Positions 33,329 to 40,126 of a stretch of DNA of 40,126 nt are shown piece by piece. Positions within the stretch are counted from its first letter, which is position 1. Each line of letters begins with the position of its first letter. Source of the stretch: an uncultured Acidimicrobiales bacterium. Its GTDB lineage: Bacteria > Actinomycetota > Acidimicrobiia > Acidimicrobiales > SZUA-35. Both the position numbers and the translations under genes were made by a program. The notes below the pieces were generated by a model. That model made no database searches, was not told the DNA's origin, and saw nothing but the letters and a program-made list of their open reading frames with translations. The stretch lies in NCBI GenBank assembly GCA_937925335.1, contig CALEWY010000025.1, positions 1 to 40,126 of the forward strand, written 5' to 3'.

Positions 33329-34882
33329 TCAGCAGGTTGTGCCGGGTGGTGGCGGAACCAGGTTGACCAGATAGTCGATCGCAAAGGCATCGATGCACGG
33401 CTCACCGGCAACGATCGTGTGTCCTGTGCCTTCGTAGGTGAGCAACACCGAATCGGTCAGCAACTGATCGAGCTCTTCGGCCGATTCATACGGCGTCGCC
33501 GGGTCGAGCGTGTTGCCGACCACGAGGATCGTCGGCGCTCCCGTGCTGTCGAGCTCTGGCAAGCCGACGATCTCTCCTGGCCACAGATCACACCGGATGC
33601 CCTCGTTCAGCTGACCAAAGCGAGGTGCAGCCGCCGAGATGTCGTTCATGTAATCGATCGAGTCCTGTTCGGATGTGATGTCGAAACCATCCGCACAATT
33701 GACGGCCTTGTAGATCGCTGGAGTTGACGTGTCAGCGTTTGATTCCTCGGCCGAGACGAATCCGCTCGGGTCACCGTCGTCGACATCGGCAATGTTGGCG
33801 TCGAGCGCCGGGAGGGCAAAGCTCACATCGCTGTAGAGCGAGGTGAGCACACCTTCGAGAAAGTCGTCGGCATCGAACACGGAGCCATCACCGAGGTCGA
33901 TCGGCTCAACGCGCAGTTCGTTCACGATTCGGTCGACTCGAACGCCGAGACCTTCATCGCTCGACGAACATGCTGCGCTTCCGTCGCACTCTTCTTCGAA
34001 TGCGGCGAAGGTTCGCTCAAATCCTGCGTATTGCTCGATCAGACCTTGGCGGCTGAGCGAACCGGGAGGGACGGCACCGTCTAAGATGAGCGCCCGCACG
34101 TTGTCGGGGAAGAGCGTTGCGTACACCCAGCCGATCTGGGTGCCGTAGCTGTAGCCGAGATAGTTCAGGCCCTCGTCACCGACCGCCTGGCGCAACAGGT
34201 CGAGATCCTTCACCACATCGACCGTGCTGAGATTGTCGATAATCGGCCCGGTCGCTGAGGCGCAATCGGCGATGATCCCAAACGATGCTTCCTCGGTTGC
34301 CAATTCGTCATCGAGCCCATCGGAGGTGTCGATGATTCCAACGCCAACGTCGTCGACTCCACGATCGTCACAAGCAAGGCGTGCGGTCGCCCCGGTTCCT
34401 CTCGGGTCCCACACGACAACGTGGAACTCGTCGCCGAAGACCGATGCGAAGAACTGGCCGGCAAAGTCGAAGATCTCAGTCGATTCCGCGCTCGGTCCGC
34501 CGAAGTTGATGAACAACGAGCCGACCGGATCGGGGTTGCTCGATGGCACCCGCCGCAGCGCGATCTCGATCGTTTCCCCGTCCGGGTCATCGTGATCCAA
34601 CGGAGCGTCAAAGGTCCCGCATTCGACCGACCCACATGCTGTCCAGTCGATGGCGCCAGCGGCTGAATCCTCCGCCGGTGGTTCCTCGCCCTCATCAGCC
34701 TCGCCGGATTCATCGTCGGGTTCCGCGGGCGGCGCGGCGTCTGGCGTTGTCTCCGGAGCGTCGGACTGCAGCGTTGTTTCTGGGGCCAGATCTTGCTCTG
34801 CCACAACATCGGCAGGGCCGCTCGAACAGGCGGCGACGACCAGCAAGAAGACGACCGAGAGGGAACGTACGACACTCGACAT
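33329..34882 (-). CDS. Lipoprotein alpha/beta hydrolase (tripeptidyl aminopeptidase-like)
   Basis: 517 residues. Lipobox VAAC (Cys19), then an acidic Pro/Thr/Glu-rich linker to about residue 75. Catalytic domain: oxyanion INFGGP (125-130), WDPRGTG (158-164), nucleophile Ser245 in GYSYGT, Asp460 in NTLDPATP and His488 in GTGHT. This is the arrangement of actinobacterial secreted tripeptidyl aminopeptidases (SlpD/E type, with TAP-like C-terminal domain), which remove N-terminal tripeptides. Here it is lipid-anchored, so it would act on peptides at the cell surface. The cysteine pairs in the mature part suggest disulfides. Divergent from the APH-type gene with only 24 bp between start codons. 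Confidence 0.9.
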   Translation of the reverse strand: MSSVVRSLSVVFLLVVAACSSGPADVVAEQDLAPETTLQSDAPETTPDAAPPAEPDDESGEADEGEEPPAEDSAAGAIDWTACGSVECGTFDAPLDHDDPDGETIEIALRRVPSSNPDPVGSLFINFGGPSAESTEIFDFAGQFFASVFGDEFHVVVWDPRGTGATARLACDDRGVDDVGVGIIDTSDGLDDELATEEASFGIIADCASATGPIIDNLSTVDVVKDLDLLRQAVGDEGLNYLGYSYGTQIGWVYATLFPDNVRALILDGAVPPGSLSRQGLIEQYAGFERTFAAFEEECDGSAACSSSDEGLGVRVDRIVNELRVEPIDLGDGSVFDADDFLEGVLTSLYSDVSFALPALDANIADVDDGDPSGFVSAEESNADTSTPAIYKAVNCADGFDITSEQDSIDYMNDISAAAPRFGQLNEGIRCDLWPGEIVGLPELDSTGAPTILVVGNTLDPATPYESAEELDQLLTDSVLLTYEGTGHTIVAGEPCIDAFAIDYLVNLVPPPPGTTC

Positions 34883-34888
34883 GCATGA

Positions 34889-34898
34889 GGTGTAACAC
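34889..34898. promoter_or_regulatory. Overlapping divergent -10-like elements
   Basis: Minus strand TACACC (34889-34894) is 6 nt before ATG 34882. Plus strand TAACAC (34893-34898) is 8 nt before GTG 34907. The two overlap by two bases inside GTGTAACAC, so the promoters probably exclude each other. Confidence 0.4.
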
Positions 34899-34906
34899 TT
34901 TGCAGC

Positions 34907-35761
34907 GTGAGCACGGAGTCATCAGCCGACGAAACCGGCAACGAACAATCGATCGAACAGCCAAACGAGGCATTCCCGACCGAGGCTGTGAGGTTCGGCG
35001 GGCTCAACAGCGTCCGCCGAATCGGCGACCAGATCGAGCGCCAATCGGGACCACAATCAGCAACGGTTCATCGCTATCTCCAGCACCTGAGAGACGAGGG
35101 ATTCGACGGCGCACCTGAGCCGATTTCGCTCGCCGGCCCAATCGAAACCCTTTCGTTCGTCGAGGGTGAAGTCACCGCAACACCGGTGACGATGAGCTTC
35201 CGGACCGACGAAGCGATGACCACCGCTGCTGCGCTCCTTCGAGCCATGCACGATGCGAGTGAGAGCTTCGAACACCACGACGATGACGTCTGGGATCTTC
35301 CAACCCGCGAACCCGTCGAAGTGATCTGCCACGGCGATTTCGCGCCGTACAACTGCGCGCTCAACCTCGGTGTCGTCAGCGGTGTCTTCGATTTCGAGAC
35401 CGCCCATCCGGGGACTCGTCTGTGGGATCTCGGCTACGCCGCGTACCGCTGGGTCCCGCTCAGCGCCCCGGCCAACCCGGACTACTTCGGCAACGTGAAC
35501 GAGAACTGGCGTCGCCTCCGGCTCTTCGTCGATGCCTACTTCGACGAGGGTGAAGGGTCCGATGACCCGAACCAGCCGGCGAATGCTGCCCCCGTGTACC
35601 GAGGCGTGATCCAAGCCGCGATCGATCGGCTCACCGAACACATTGATTTCATGCGGGCTCGCGCTGCCGAGGGCCACGAGGGATTTGCCTCACACATCGA
35701 GGCCGGCCACGACACGCTCTACCTCGCCGACATCGAACACCTTCGGTTCTTGCTCCGATAG
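34907..35761 (+). CDS. APH-family phosphotransferase (aminoglycoside/choline kinase-like)
   Basis: 284 residues from GTG 34907. The C-lobe is clear: HGDFAPYN catalytic loop (His142, Asp144) and the metal-binding VFDFETAHPG (Asp162), followed by LWDLGYAAYRWVPL. The N-lobe is strongly shortened: GLNSVRRIGDQIERQSGPQSATVHRYLQHLRDEGF reads as a compressed nucleotide-binding half, and ETLSFVEGE as the hinge. Family members phosphorylate small alcohols, amines or antibiotics. Chromosomal context gives no hint of resistance, so a metabolic kinase is as likely. The first 25 residues are disordered. Confidence 0.85.
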   Translation: MSTESSADETGNEQSIEQPNEAFPTEAVRFGGLNSVRRIGDQIERQSGPQSATVHRYLQHLRDEGFDGAPEPISLAGPIETLSFVEGEVTATPVTMSFRTDEAMTTAAALLRAMHDASESFEHHDDDVWDLPTREPVEVICHGDFAPYNCALNLGVVSGVFDFETAHPGTRLWDLGYAAYRWVPLSAPANPDYFGNVNENWRRLRLFVDAYFDEGEGSDDPNQPANAAPVYRGVIQAAIDRLTEHIDFMRARAAEGHEGFASHIEAGHDTLYLADIEHLRFLLR

Positions 35762-35785
35762 CGACCGGCGCCGCGGATTGGCCCC

Positions 35786-36427
35786 TCAGCCCGCCGCAGC
35801 GGCTGCTTCGGCGAGATGGTCAGCCACGACTCTGTCATTGCGTTCGTGCACGTCAGCATCGAGCGACGGCAGGATGAACCCCCACATCGGCAAGTTGTAG
35901 CCGCTCAACTGCCACGCGCCTTTCGGCCGACCGAGGAACCACACGTGGAAGTGGGCGCCGCCATCTCCCCAGCGGTTGATGTGCACCCGGCCGATATCAC
36001 CAATCGCCCGAATCGCCTTCTCGATTCGCACCGACATCACGCCGAGCTCAGCCCCAAGTGCTTCGTCGAAATCCTCGAAGTCCATGTGGTCGACGGTCGA
36101 CAGCATGTAGGCGGGAAAGGGTGAGAGCTCACCTTCGTTGAAGTGCAGCCGGGCTACCTTCCACCGGCCATCGGTCCACACGGTGCGCATCTCGCGCTCT
36201 TGGTCTTTCTCGTCGAGCTGACACTCACAAGGCGGACCGCCGGGATCGCCATGACGAAGATGCTCCTCGCCACGAAACGGTTGGACGGTCCGAACGTGGA
36301 TATCTCCCTTGAACGGAAAGATCGGCCACTCAGCCACGCTCGGCATCGGCAAATCTGCGATGTGATCAACTCCGAGCACGAGCTCCTTCGTGTCGGTTGG
36401 TTCACCCTGGTCCGTCGCGTCGCTCAT
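35786..36427 (-). CDS. HIT-like protein, unknown substrate
   Basis: 213 residues from ATG 36427. Residues 140-170 carry GRVHINRWGDGGAHFHVWFLGRPKG, with an HxHxW signature (His159, His161) like the histidine triad of HIT nucleotide hydrolases/transferases but with only two of the three histidines. An upstream segment (PGGPPCECQLDE) has two cysteines and may bind metal. It could be a diadenosine-polyphosphate or nucleotide hydrolase, or an inactive relative. A start at 36454 is possible. Downstream of the second DUF4214 gene on the same strand, separated by a strong hairpin. Confidence 0.72.
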   Translation of the reverse strand: MSDATDQGEPTDTKELVLGVDHIADLPMPSVAEWPIFPFKGDIHVRTVQPFRGEEHLRHGDPGGPPCECQLDEKDQEREMRTVWTDGRWKVARLHFNEGELSPFPAYMLSTVDHMDFEDFDEALGAELGVMSVRIEKAIRAIGDIGRVHINRWGDGGAHFHVWFLGRPKGAWQLSGYNLPMWGFILPSLDADVHERNDRVVADHLAEAAAAAG

Positions 36428-36516
36428 GGCGACGAGCTTGGCACGCTTCGACAAGGGTCGCTTCCGAGATTCGGATTCACACGAGCGGCAGGCGGAACCT
36501 GATCATGAACGCGCCG

Positions 36517-36554
36517 CTGGCGACACACCCGGTGCTGGTCGGGTGTGTCGCCAG
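36517..36554 (-). terminator. 15-bp perfect hairpin after the second DUF4214 gene
   Basis: Arms 36517-36531 and 36540-36553/4 (CTGGCGACACACCCG and its exact complement) with an 8-nt loop, 31 bp beyond the DUF4214 stop. No U tract on either strand. The most stable structure in the window; probable terminator. Confidence 0.75.
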
Positions 36555-36584
36555 AGCGACGAATCGGATTCGAGTTGTCGGTGG

Positions 36585-37979
36585 TCAGCTCGTGCCGGTG
36601 ATGGTCATGTGCTCCGGGCTGTTTGCGAAGAACGACATGACCGAACCTCGGGTGTGAGCACCGTTGTTGAGGCTGTCGATCCAGAAGGTACGGCCGGCGC
36701 CTTCAGGTGCTCGGCCCAACACATTGACGTAGATGGTGTCGACGAACTCCGTGTTGCTCACGCTCTCGCCGTAGAGCGACTGGAACTCAGGCGACGTTGC
36801 GAAGAACTGCGCTGCTGCTTCGGCACCGTTCGCATCGTTGTTCAGGCTGCTCACCCAGAAGTTGAAGCCGGATCGATCGGGAAGGCGACCGAACGTTGCG
36901 GCGTAGTACCGGGCAACGATTGCCTGGTTGCCGCTGACTCCGGCGTACTGACCCTCAAAGGCCCAGCTGACGTCGACCGTGGCGGTCTCCGTGTGGGTGT
37001 TCCCCGCAAAGTCGGTGGCCGTAACGCTCACGGTTTGGCTGCCGATTCGAGCGGTCGAGATTCGTTCACCATTGGTGTGGGTGCCTTCGCAAGTGTCGAC
37101 CCCGAAGTCATCGGCGCAGGTGAACTGCACCACACCGGGGCGGCCGTAGCGGTTGACCGTCGAGGGGACGGTCAGGTCGATCGTCGGCTTGGTCTGATCG
37201 TCGATGGTCGGAGGGTTCGGCGTCACGACGGGGGCATTCGGATCGACCAGAGGGGTGGTGATATTGGTCGAGCCGGTGCCGAAGTCGTAGTTCGCCACAA
37301 CCTGAACGGAGTAGTTCCCGTGACGAGACAGCCCGTTGAGCACGGCGAAGGTCGAGTTCCCCGTCACGTCAACGGAGATGACCTTGGGTGGGGCACCAAA
37401 GCCGTCGACAAAGTCTCGGGTTGTCACCGTGTAGGAGTTTGGCGAACCGAACGCCGGTGGAGCCCATTCGATGATGAGAGCTTCACCGCTCTGTGCGCTT
37501 CGGCCAGTGACGCTGCGAGGCGGTCCGCCGAGCGACATGGGGATGGAGTTCGTCACGACGTCGCCGCCGATGTAGGTCTCCTCGATGACGAGGTTGTACC
37601 GACCCGGCTCGGTCGGAGGAAGGTCGACCGTGTACCGGTTCGATCTGTCGGCCACTGCAACGACCAGAACTGCATCGCCGTCACCTCCACCGACGGGATT
37701 GAGCACCACCAAAAACGTCCGAGCTGCTTGAGACTGGCGCTCCTGCACGAAGGAGATCCGAGTGTCGACGAGGCCATTGAAGCCAGTGCCGAACTGGGAG
37801 GTGACCGGCTCGCGGCCTTGCGCTGCTGCTGGTGAGACACTCATCGTGAGTGCGGCGAGCAGAGCCAAGACGAGGGCGACCGCCCGCACTGTCGCAACAC
37901 GCCCGACTCGTGGCTTCGGGGTTCGTGGCTTCGGCGCTCGTGGCGTCTGAGCGGAGGATGGGTGGGCGATGGAGGGCAT
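36585..37979 (-). CDS. Secreted DUF4214 protein with Ig/FnIII-like repeats
   Basis: 464 residues. A basic, proline-rich N-terminus (PRAPKPRTPKPR) precedes a hydrophobic signal (about 32-52, AAAQ near 51-54). Then come about three beta-sandwich regions: residues 60-150, a fibronectin-III-like domain (about 150-245, ALIIEWAPPAFGSPNSYTV), and a bacterial Ig/HYR-like domain with two cysteines (about 265-340, VTATDFAGNTHTETATV). Two DUF4214 modules end the protein (FGRLPDRSGFNFWV; NVLGRAPEGAGRTFWI). A likely surface or matrix protein. Start ATG 37979 has AAAGGA 8 nt upstream. A CRP-type palindrome lies 59-74 bp upstream. Confidence 0.88.
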   Translation of the reverse strand: MPSIAHPSSAQTPRAPKPRTPKPRVGRVATVRAVALVLALLAALTMSVSPAAAQGREPVTSQFGTGFNGLVDTRISFVQERQSQAARTFLVVLNPVGGGDGDAVLVVAVADRSNRYTVDLPPTEPGRYNLVIEETYIGGDVVTNSIPMSLGGPPRSVTGRSAQSGEALIIEWAPPAFGSPNSYTVTTRDFVDGFGAPPKVISVDVTGNSTFAVLNGLSRHGNYSVQVVANYDFGTGSTNITTPLVDPNAPVVTPNPPTIDDQTKPTIDLTVPSTVNRYGRPGVVQFTCADDFGVDTCEGTHTNGERISTARIGSQTVSVTATDFAGNTHTETATVDVSWAFEGQYAGVSGNQAIVARYYAATFGRLPDRSGFNFWVSSLNNDANGAEAAAQFFATSPEFQSLYGESVSNTEFVDTIYVNVLGRAPEGAGRTFWIDSLNNGAHTRGSVMSFFANSPEHMTITGTS

Positions 37980-38037
37980 GACGTCGGTCCTTTCCGATTC
38001 GTGTCACGTCATCGTCGCCAATGACCGGCGTCGAGTC

Positions 38038-38053
38038 TGTGAAGCGGTTCACA
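38038..38053. promoter_or_regulatory. Perfect TGTGA-N6-TCACA palindrome (CRP/Rv3676-type site)
   Basis: TGTGAAGCGGTTCACA: both half-sites match the consensus shared by E. coli CRP and mycobacterial Crp, with AA/TT adding a sixth pair. It is in the 176-bp gap between the divergent DUF4214 gene (59 bp to its start) and pyrE (102 bp to its start). It could regulate either. Confidence 0.6.
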
Positions 38054-38155
38054 CAAGCCGCTTTTGGGCGTTGAACGCAAGTTCGGATACCGACGACGCC
38101 CGCTTCTGGAGCCACCTTGCGTCGGCCAGACGAGGCCGTGAGATACTCCAAGGCG

Positions 38156-38674
38156 ATGGAACGACGAGAGCTTGCAGAGCAAATGGGCGCGGTGTCACAA
38201 CTCGAAGGTGCGTTCGTTCTTCGGTCTGGTCAGACCTCCAATACCTACTTCGACAAGTACCAGTTCGAGTCCGACCCGACGTTGCTCGCTGCCATCGCCG
38301 CGGAGCTCGCTCCCCTCATACCAACAGACACTGAACTGCTGGCTGGCCTTGAACTCGGTGGGGTGCCGGTTGCCACCGCCCTCTCGCTGCACACCGGCAT
38401 CCCGGCGCTCTTCGTCCGCAAAGAGGCGAAGAGCTACGGCACCGCAAAGCTCGCTGAGGGTCCACCGATCGACGGCAAGCGGCTCCTGATCGTGGAAGAC
38501 GTGGTCACCTCTGGCGGCCAGATCGTGATCTCGGCTGGCGATCTGCGAAACCGTGGTGCGCTCATCTCGACTGCAGTCTGTGTGCTCGATCGAGAGCAAG
38601 GTGGCAACGACGCCCTGGCCGCGGCGGGCATCGAGCTGCGAGCGGCCTTCACCCGAACGGACATCGAAAGGTGA
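38156..38674 (+). CDS. pyrE: Orotate phosphoribosyltransferase
   Basis: 172 residues from ATG 38156. It joins orotate and PRPP to form OMP in pyrimidine synthesis. Motifs: GAFVLRSGQTSNTYFDKY (orotate side), ELGGVPVATALS, the catalytic loop RKEAKSYGT (89-97), and the PRPP loop RLLIVEDVVTSGGQ (109-122). The length is typical of short bacterial PyrE. TACTCC is 6 nt upstream and AAGG also precedes the ATG, so the start may be leaderless. The stop overlaps the methyltransferase start (GTGA). Its pairing with a methyltransferase and a P450 is unusual for a biosynthetic housekeeping gene. Confidence 0.93.
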   Translation: MERRELAEQMGAVSQLEGAFVLRSGQTSNTYFDKYQFESDPTLLAAIAAELAPLIPTDTELLAGLELGGVPVATALSLHTGIPALFVRKEAKSYGTAKLAEGPPIDGKRLLIVEDVVTSGGQIVISAGDLRNRGALISTAVCVLDREQGGNDALAAAGIELRAAFTRTDIER

Positions 38675-39408
38675 GTCAACGCCGCGGCGGATCGTTCTAC
38701 GACGATCAATCGGCGTTCGACGCCTACCTCAACCATCGCCACGCTGCGGTTTCAAGCCCCAACCTCGTGATGGAAGATCCAGCGTTCACCCAGGCGGTTG
38801 GCCCACTCGCTGGGCGACGAATCCTCGATCTCGGATGCGGCGATGGAACGTTCGCAGCGGTGGCGGCAGACGCCGGAGTTGCGAGCTATCTCGGCATCGA
38901 CGGATCACAACGGATGATCGAACGAGCCCGTCACGCAGTCTCGAGTGAACGTGTTCGCTTCGAGCAGGCCGACATGGAGGACTACCGGAGCGCTGATGAG
39001 AGTTTCGACCTCGTCACCTCTCGCCTCGCTCTGCACTATCTGGCCGACCTGTCCCCCGTTCTCACGAATGCTCGGCGTGCGCTCGTCGACGGCGGCCAGT
39101 TCGTGGCAACGGTGGTGCACCCCGTCGTGACCGCAGCCGCCACCGTGCCTGACGGGCCACGCCAGGCCGTTGAGGTGGACGACTACTTCGAGCCTGGGCC
39201 ACGAACTCGTTCGTGGTTCAATAGCGAGGTCACGTGGTTTCACCGGACCGTCGAGCACTACATCGATGCAGTGCTCTCCGCTGACTTCAGCATCGAGGCC
39301 GTGCGCGAATGTGCACCCGTCGAAGCGCTGTTCGACGGTGACACGTCGGAGTTTGAGCGCCGCAGACGAGCGCCGCTGTTTCTTCTCCTCGCGGCGACGC
39401 CGTCATGA
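38671..39408 (+). CDS. Class I SAM-dependent methyltransferase
   Basis: 245 residues from GTG 38671, overlapping pyrE by 4 bases. SAM-binding motif I RILDLGCGDGT (50-60), motif II acidic residue in LGIDGSQRMIERAR, motif III FEQADMEDY, and motif IV SFDLVTSRLALHYLADL. It resembles methyltransferase-11/UbiE-type small-molecule enzymes. The N-terminal SFYDDQSAFDAYLNHR and the C-terminal FEPGPRTRSWFNSEVTWFHRTVEHY may form the substrate lid. Substrate unknown. The ATGA overlap with the P450 gene indicates that the three proteins are made together. Confidence 0.9.
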   Translation: MSQRRGGSFYDDQSAFDAYLNHRHAAVSSPNLVMEDPAFTQAVGPLAGRRILDLGCGDGTFAAVAADAGVASYLGIDGSQRMIERARHAVSSERVRFEQADMEDYRSADESFDLVTSRLALHYLADLSPVLTNARRALVDGGQFVATVVHPVVTAAATVPDGPRQAVEVDDYFEPGPRTRSWFNSEVTWFHRTVEHYIDAVLSADFSIEAVRECAPVEALFDGDTSEFERRRRAPLFLLLAATPS

Positions 39409-40126
39409 CCGAATCGGATCGGGTCGAACGCTTCCCCGTCGGGGCATCGATCACCACCGAAGAGCTTGAGACCGAGCCCTACGCCGCGTTCGACCGACTG
39501 CGGGAGACCGAACCCGTCTCGTGGCTCCCGGCCTACGGCGGCTGGTTCATCACCCGACGAGATCTCGCCGTGCAGGCAATGCGCGATGCCGAGGCACTCA
39601 CGGTTGACGACCCTCGCTTCACGACCGCCGCCATCCTTGGCCCGAGCATGCTCTCGATCGATGGGCCGGATCACGCCTCCTATCGGGAGCCCTACTCCCC
39701 GAGCTTCCGCCCATCGTCGTTGAACTCGACGATGGGCGAGTTCCTCGACGCTGAAGCCAAGCGGCTGGTCGCTGCCCTTCCCACCGGTGAAGCGACCGAC
39801 CTGCGAACCAAACTCGCTGGCCCGATGGCGGTCGACTCGATCCTCACCTTCATGGGTCTCGATGCGCTGACGAGCGACGAGGTTCTCCCCTGGTACGGAT
39901 CGATCACGGCGGCCATCACCGGGCTCACTCTTGGCGAAACCGTGAGCGCCGAAGCCGAAGAGGCAGTCGCCGAGATGAAGGCTGTGATCACGAAGGCGGA
40001 TCTGCGGCCTGATGCAATCGTCGTGTTGTTCGGCGCAATCGAAACCGTCGAAGGCATGATCGCCAACGCTCTTTGGCATCTGCTGTCGACGCCAGGAGCA
40101 TGGGCCGCCGTCGCTGCCGACCGCAC
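39405..40126 (+). CDS. Cytochrome P450, 3'-truncated by the window
   Basis: The first 240 residues of a P450 monooxygenase, starting at ATG 39405 (overlaps the methyltransferase stop by 4 bases) and still open at the window edge. The C-helix motif LSIDGPDHASYR (His90, Arg94) is the family DPPxHxxxR pattern. The I-helix oxygen-activation motif reads GAIET (residues 210-214, in place of AGxET). ExxR and the haem cysteine lie beyond the window. Soluble bacterial (class I) type, as no membrane anchor is seen. It would hydroxylate an unknown substrate, perhaps the one handled by the coupled methyltransferase; redox partners are not in view. Confidence 0.88.
   Translation, partial: MTESDRVERFPVGASITTEELETEPYAAFDRLRETEPVSWLPAYGGWFITRRDLAVQAMRDAEALTVDDPRFTTAAILGPSMLSIDGPDHASYREPYSPSFRPSSLNSTMGEFLDAEAKRLVAALPTGEATDLRTKLAGPMAVDSILTFMGLDALTSDEVLPWYGSITAAITGLTLGETVSAEAEEAVAEMKAVITKADLRPDAIVVLFGAIETVEGMIANALWHLLSTPGAWAAVAADR

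Noticed and set aside
34907..35761. Aminoglycoside resistance gene
   Set aside because: Only the generic APH catalytic motifs are present, the N-lobe is shortened and there is no mobile context.
36390..37835. Plus-strand open frame of 481 codons opposite the second DUF4214 gene
   Set aside because: Composition is that of a codon shadow; the minus strand has signal peptide, ribosome binding site and domains.

Overview
The window is a high-GC chromosomal segment from an actinobacterium. Three things point there. The block metG-tatD-(rpf-like)-rsmA-ispE has the gene order of the mycobacterial metS-tatD-rpfB-ksgA-ispE locus. A second block, tRNA-Gln-glmU-prs-rplY-pth-(vanZ)-mfd, also follows an actinobacterial order. 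A 32-residue, almost entirely basic bS22 ribosomal protein gene lies between them. Placement in Acidimicrobiia (Ilumatobacter-like) is my inference from general protein character and DUF4214/SGNH content; no marker alignment was possible.

Layout. 1-13.9 kb is mixed accessory metabolism and envelope: a 5'-truncated acyl-CoA synthetase, a secreted DUF4214 protein, a YbaK-type deacylase, a membrane-anchored SGNH hydrolase, a VOC protein, two overlapping lipoprotein genes (the second a degenerate GSDH-like propeller), a succinate-semialdehyde-type dehydrogenase, a secreted orphan, two SDR oxidoreductases (one coupled to a DUF169 gene) and a small lipoprotein. 14.0-18.2 kb is a coupled SNF2 helicase/SWIM zinc-finger pair. 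18.2-32.7 kb is the core region, nearly all on the minus strand: mfd, a VanZ-like gene, pth, rplY, prs, a short GlmU-like gene and tRNA-Gln; then bS22 on the plus strand; then ispE, rsmA, the rpf-like gene, tatD, metG and rmuC. 32.7-40.1 kb is accessory again: GNAT acetyltransferase, lipoprotein alpha/beta hydrolase, APH-type kinase, HIT-like protein, a second secreted DUF4214 protein, and a tightly coupled pyrE-methyltransferase-cytochrome P450 operon that runs off the window.

How the genes work together. The core blocks serve translation (metG, rsmA, pth, bL25, bS22, tRNA-Gln), PRPP/nucleotide supply (prs, pyrE), isoprenoid and wall precursors (ispE, glmU-like), and DNA repair/recombination (mfd, rmuC). 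The rpf-like gene, VanZ-like gene, DUF4214 proteins and lipoproteins belong to the envelope.

The most notable signals are: (i) a GlmU homologue that lacks both the signature arginine of its uridylyltransferase loop and the C-terminal acetyltransferase half, starting only 16 nt after a tRNA-Gln; (ii) a recurring TANNNT hexamer 6-8 nt before start codons, indicating widespread leaderless transcription; (iii) a perfect TGTGA-N6-TCACA CRP-type site between the second DUF4214 gene and pyrE; (iv) a duplicated 48-bp dyad element after the SNF2/SWIM pair; (v) the pyrE-methyltransferase-P450 operon. I see no phage, IS transposase, CRISPR array or recognisable defence island, and I do not claim a clear new multi-gene system.
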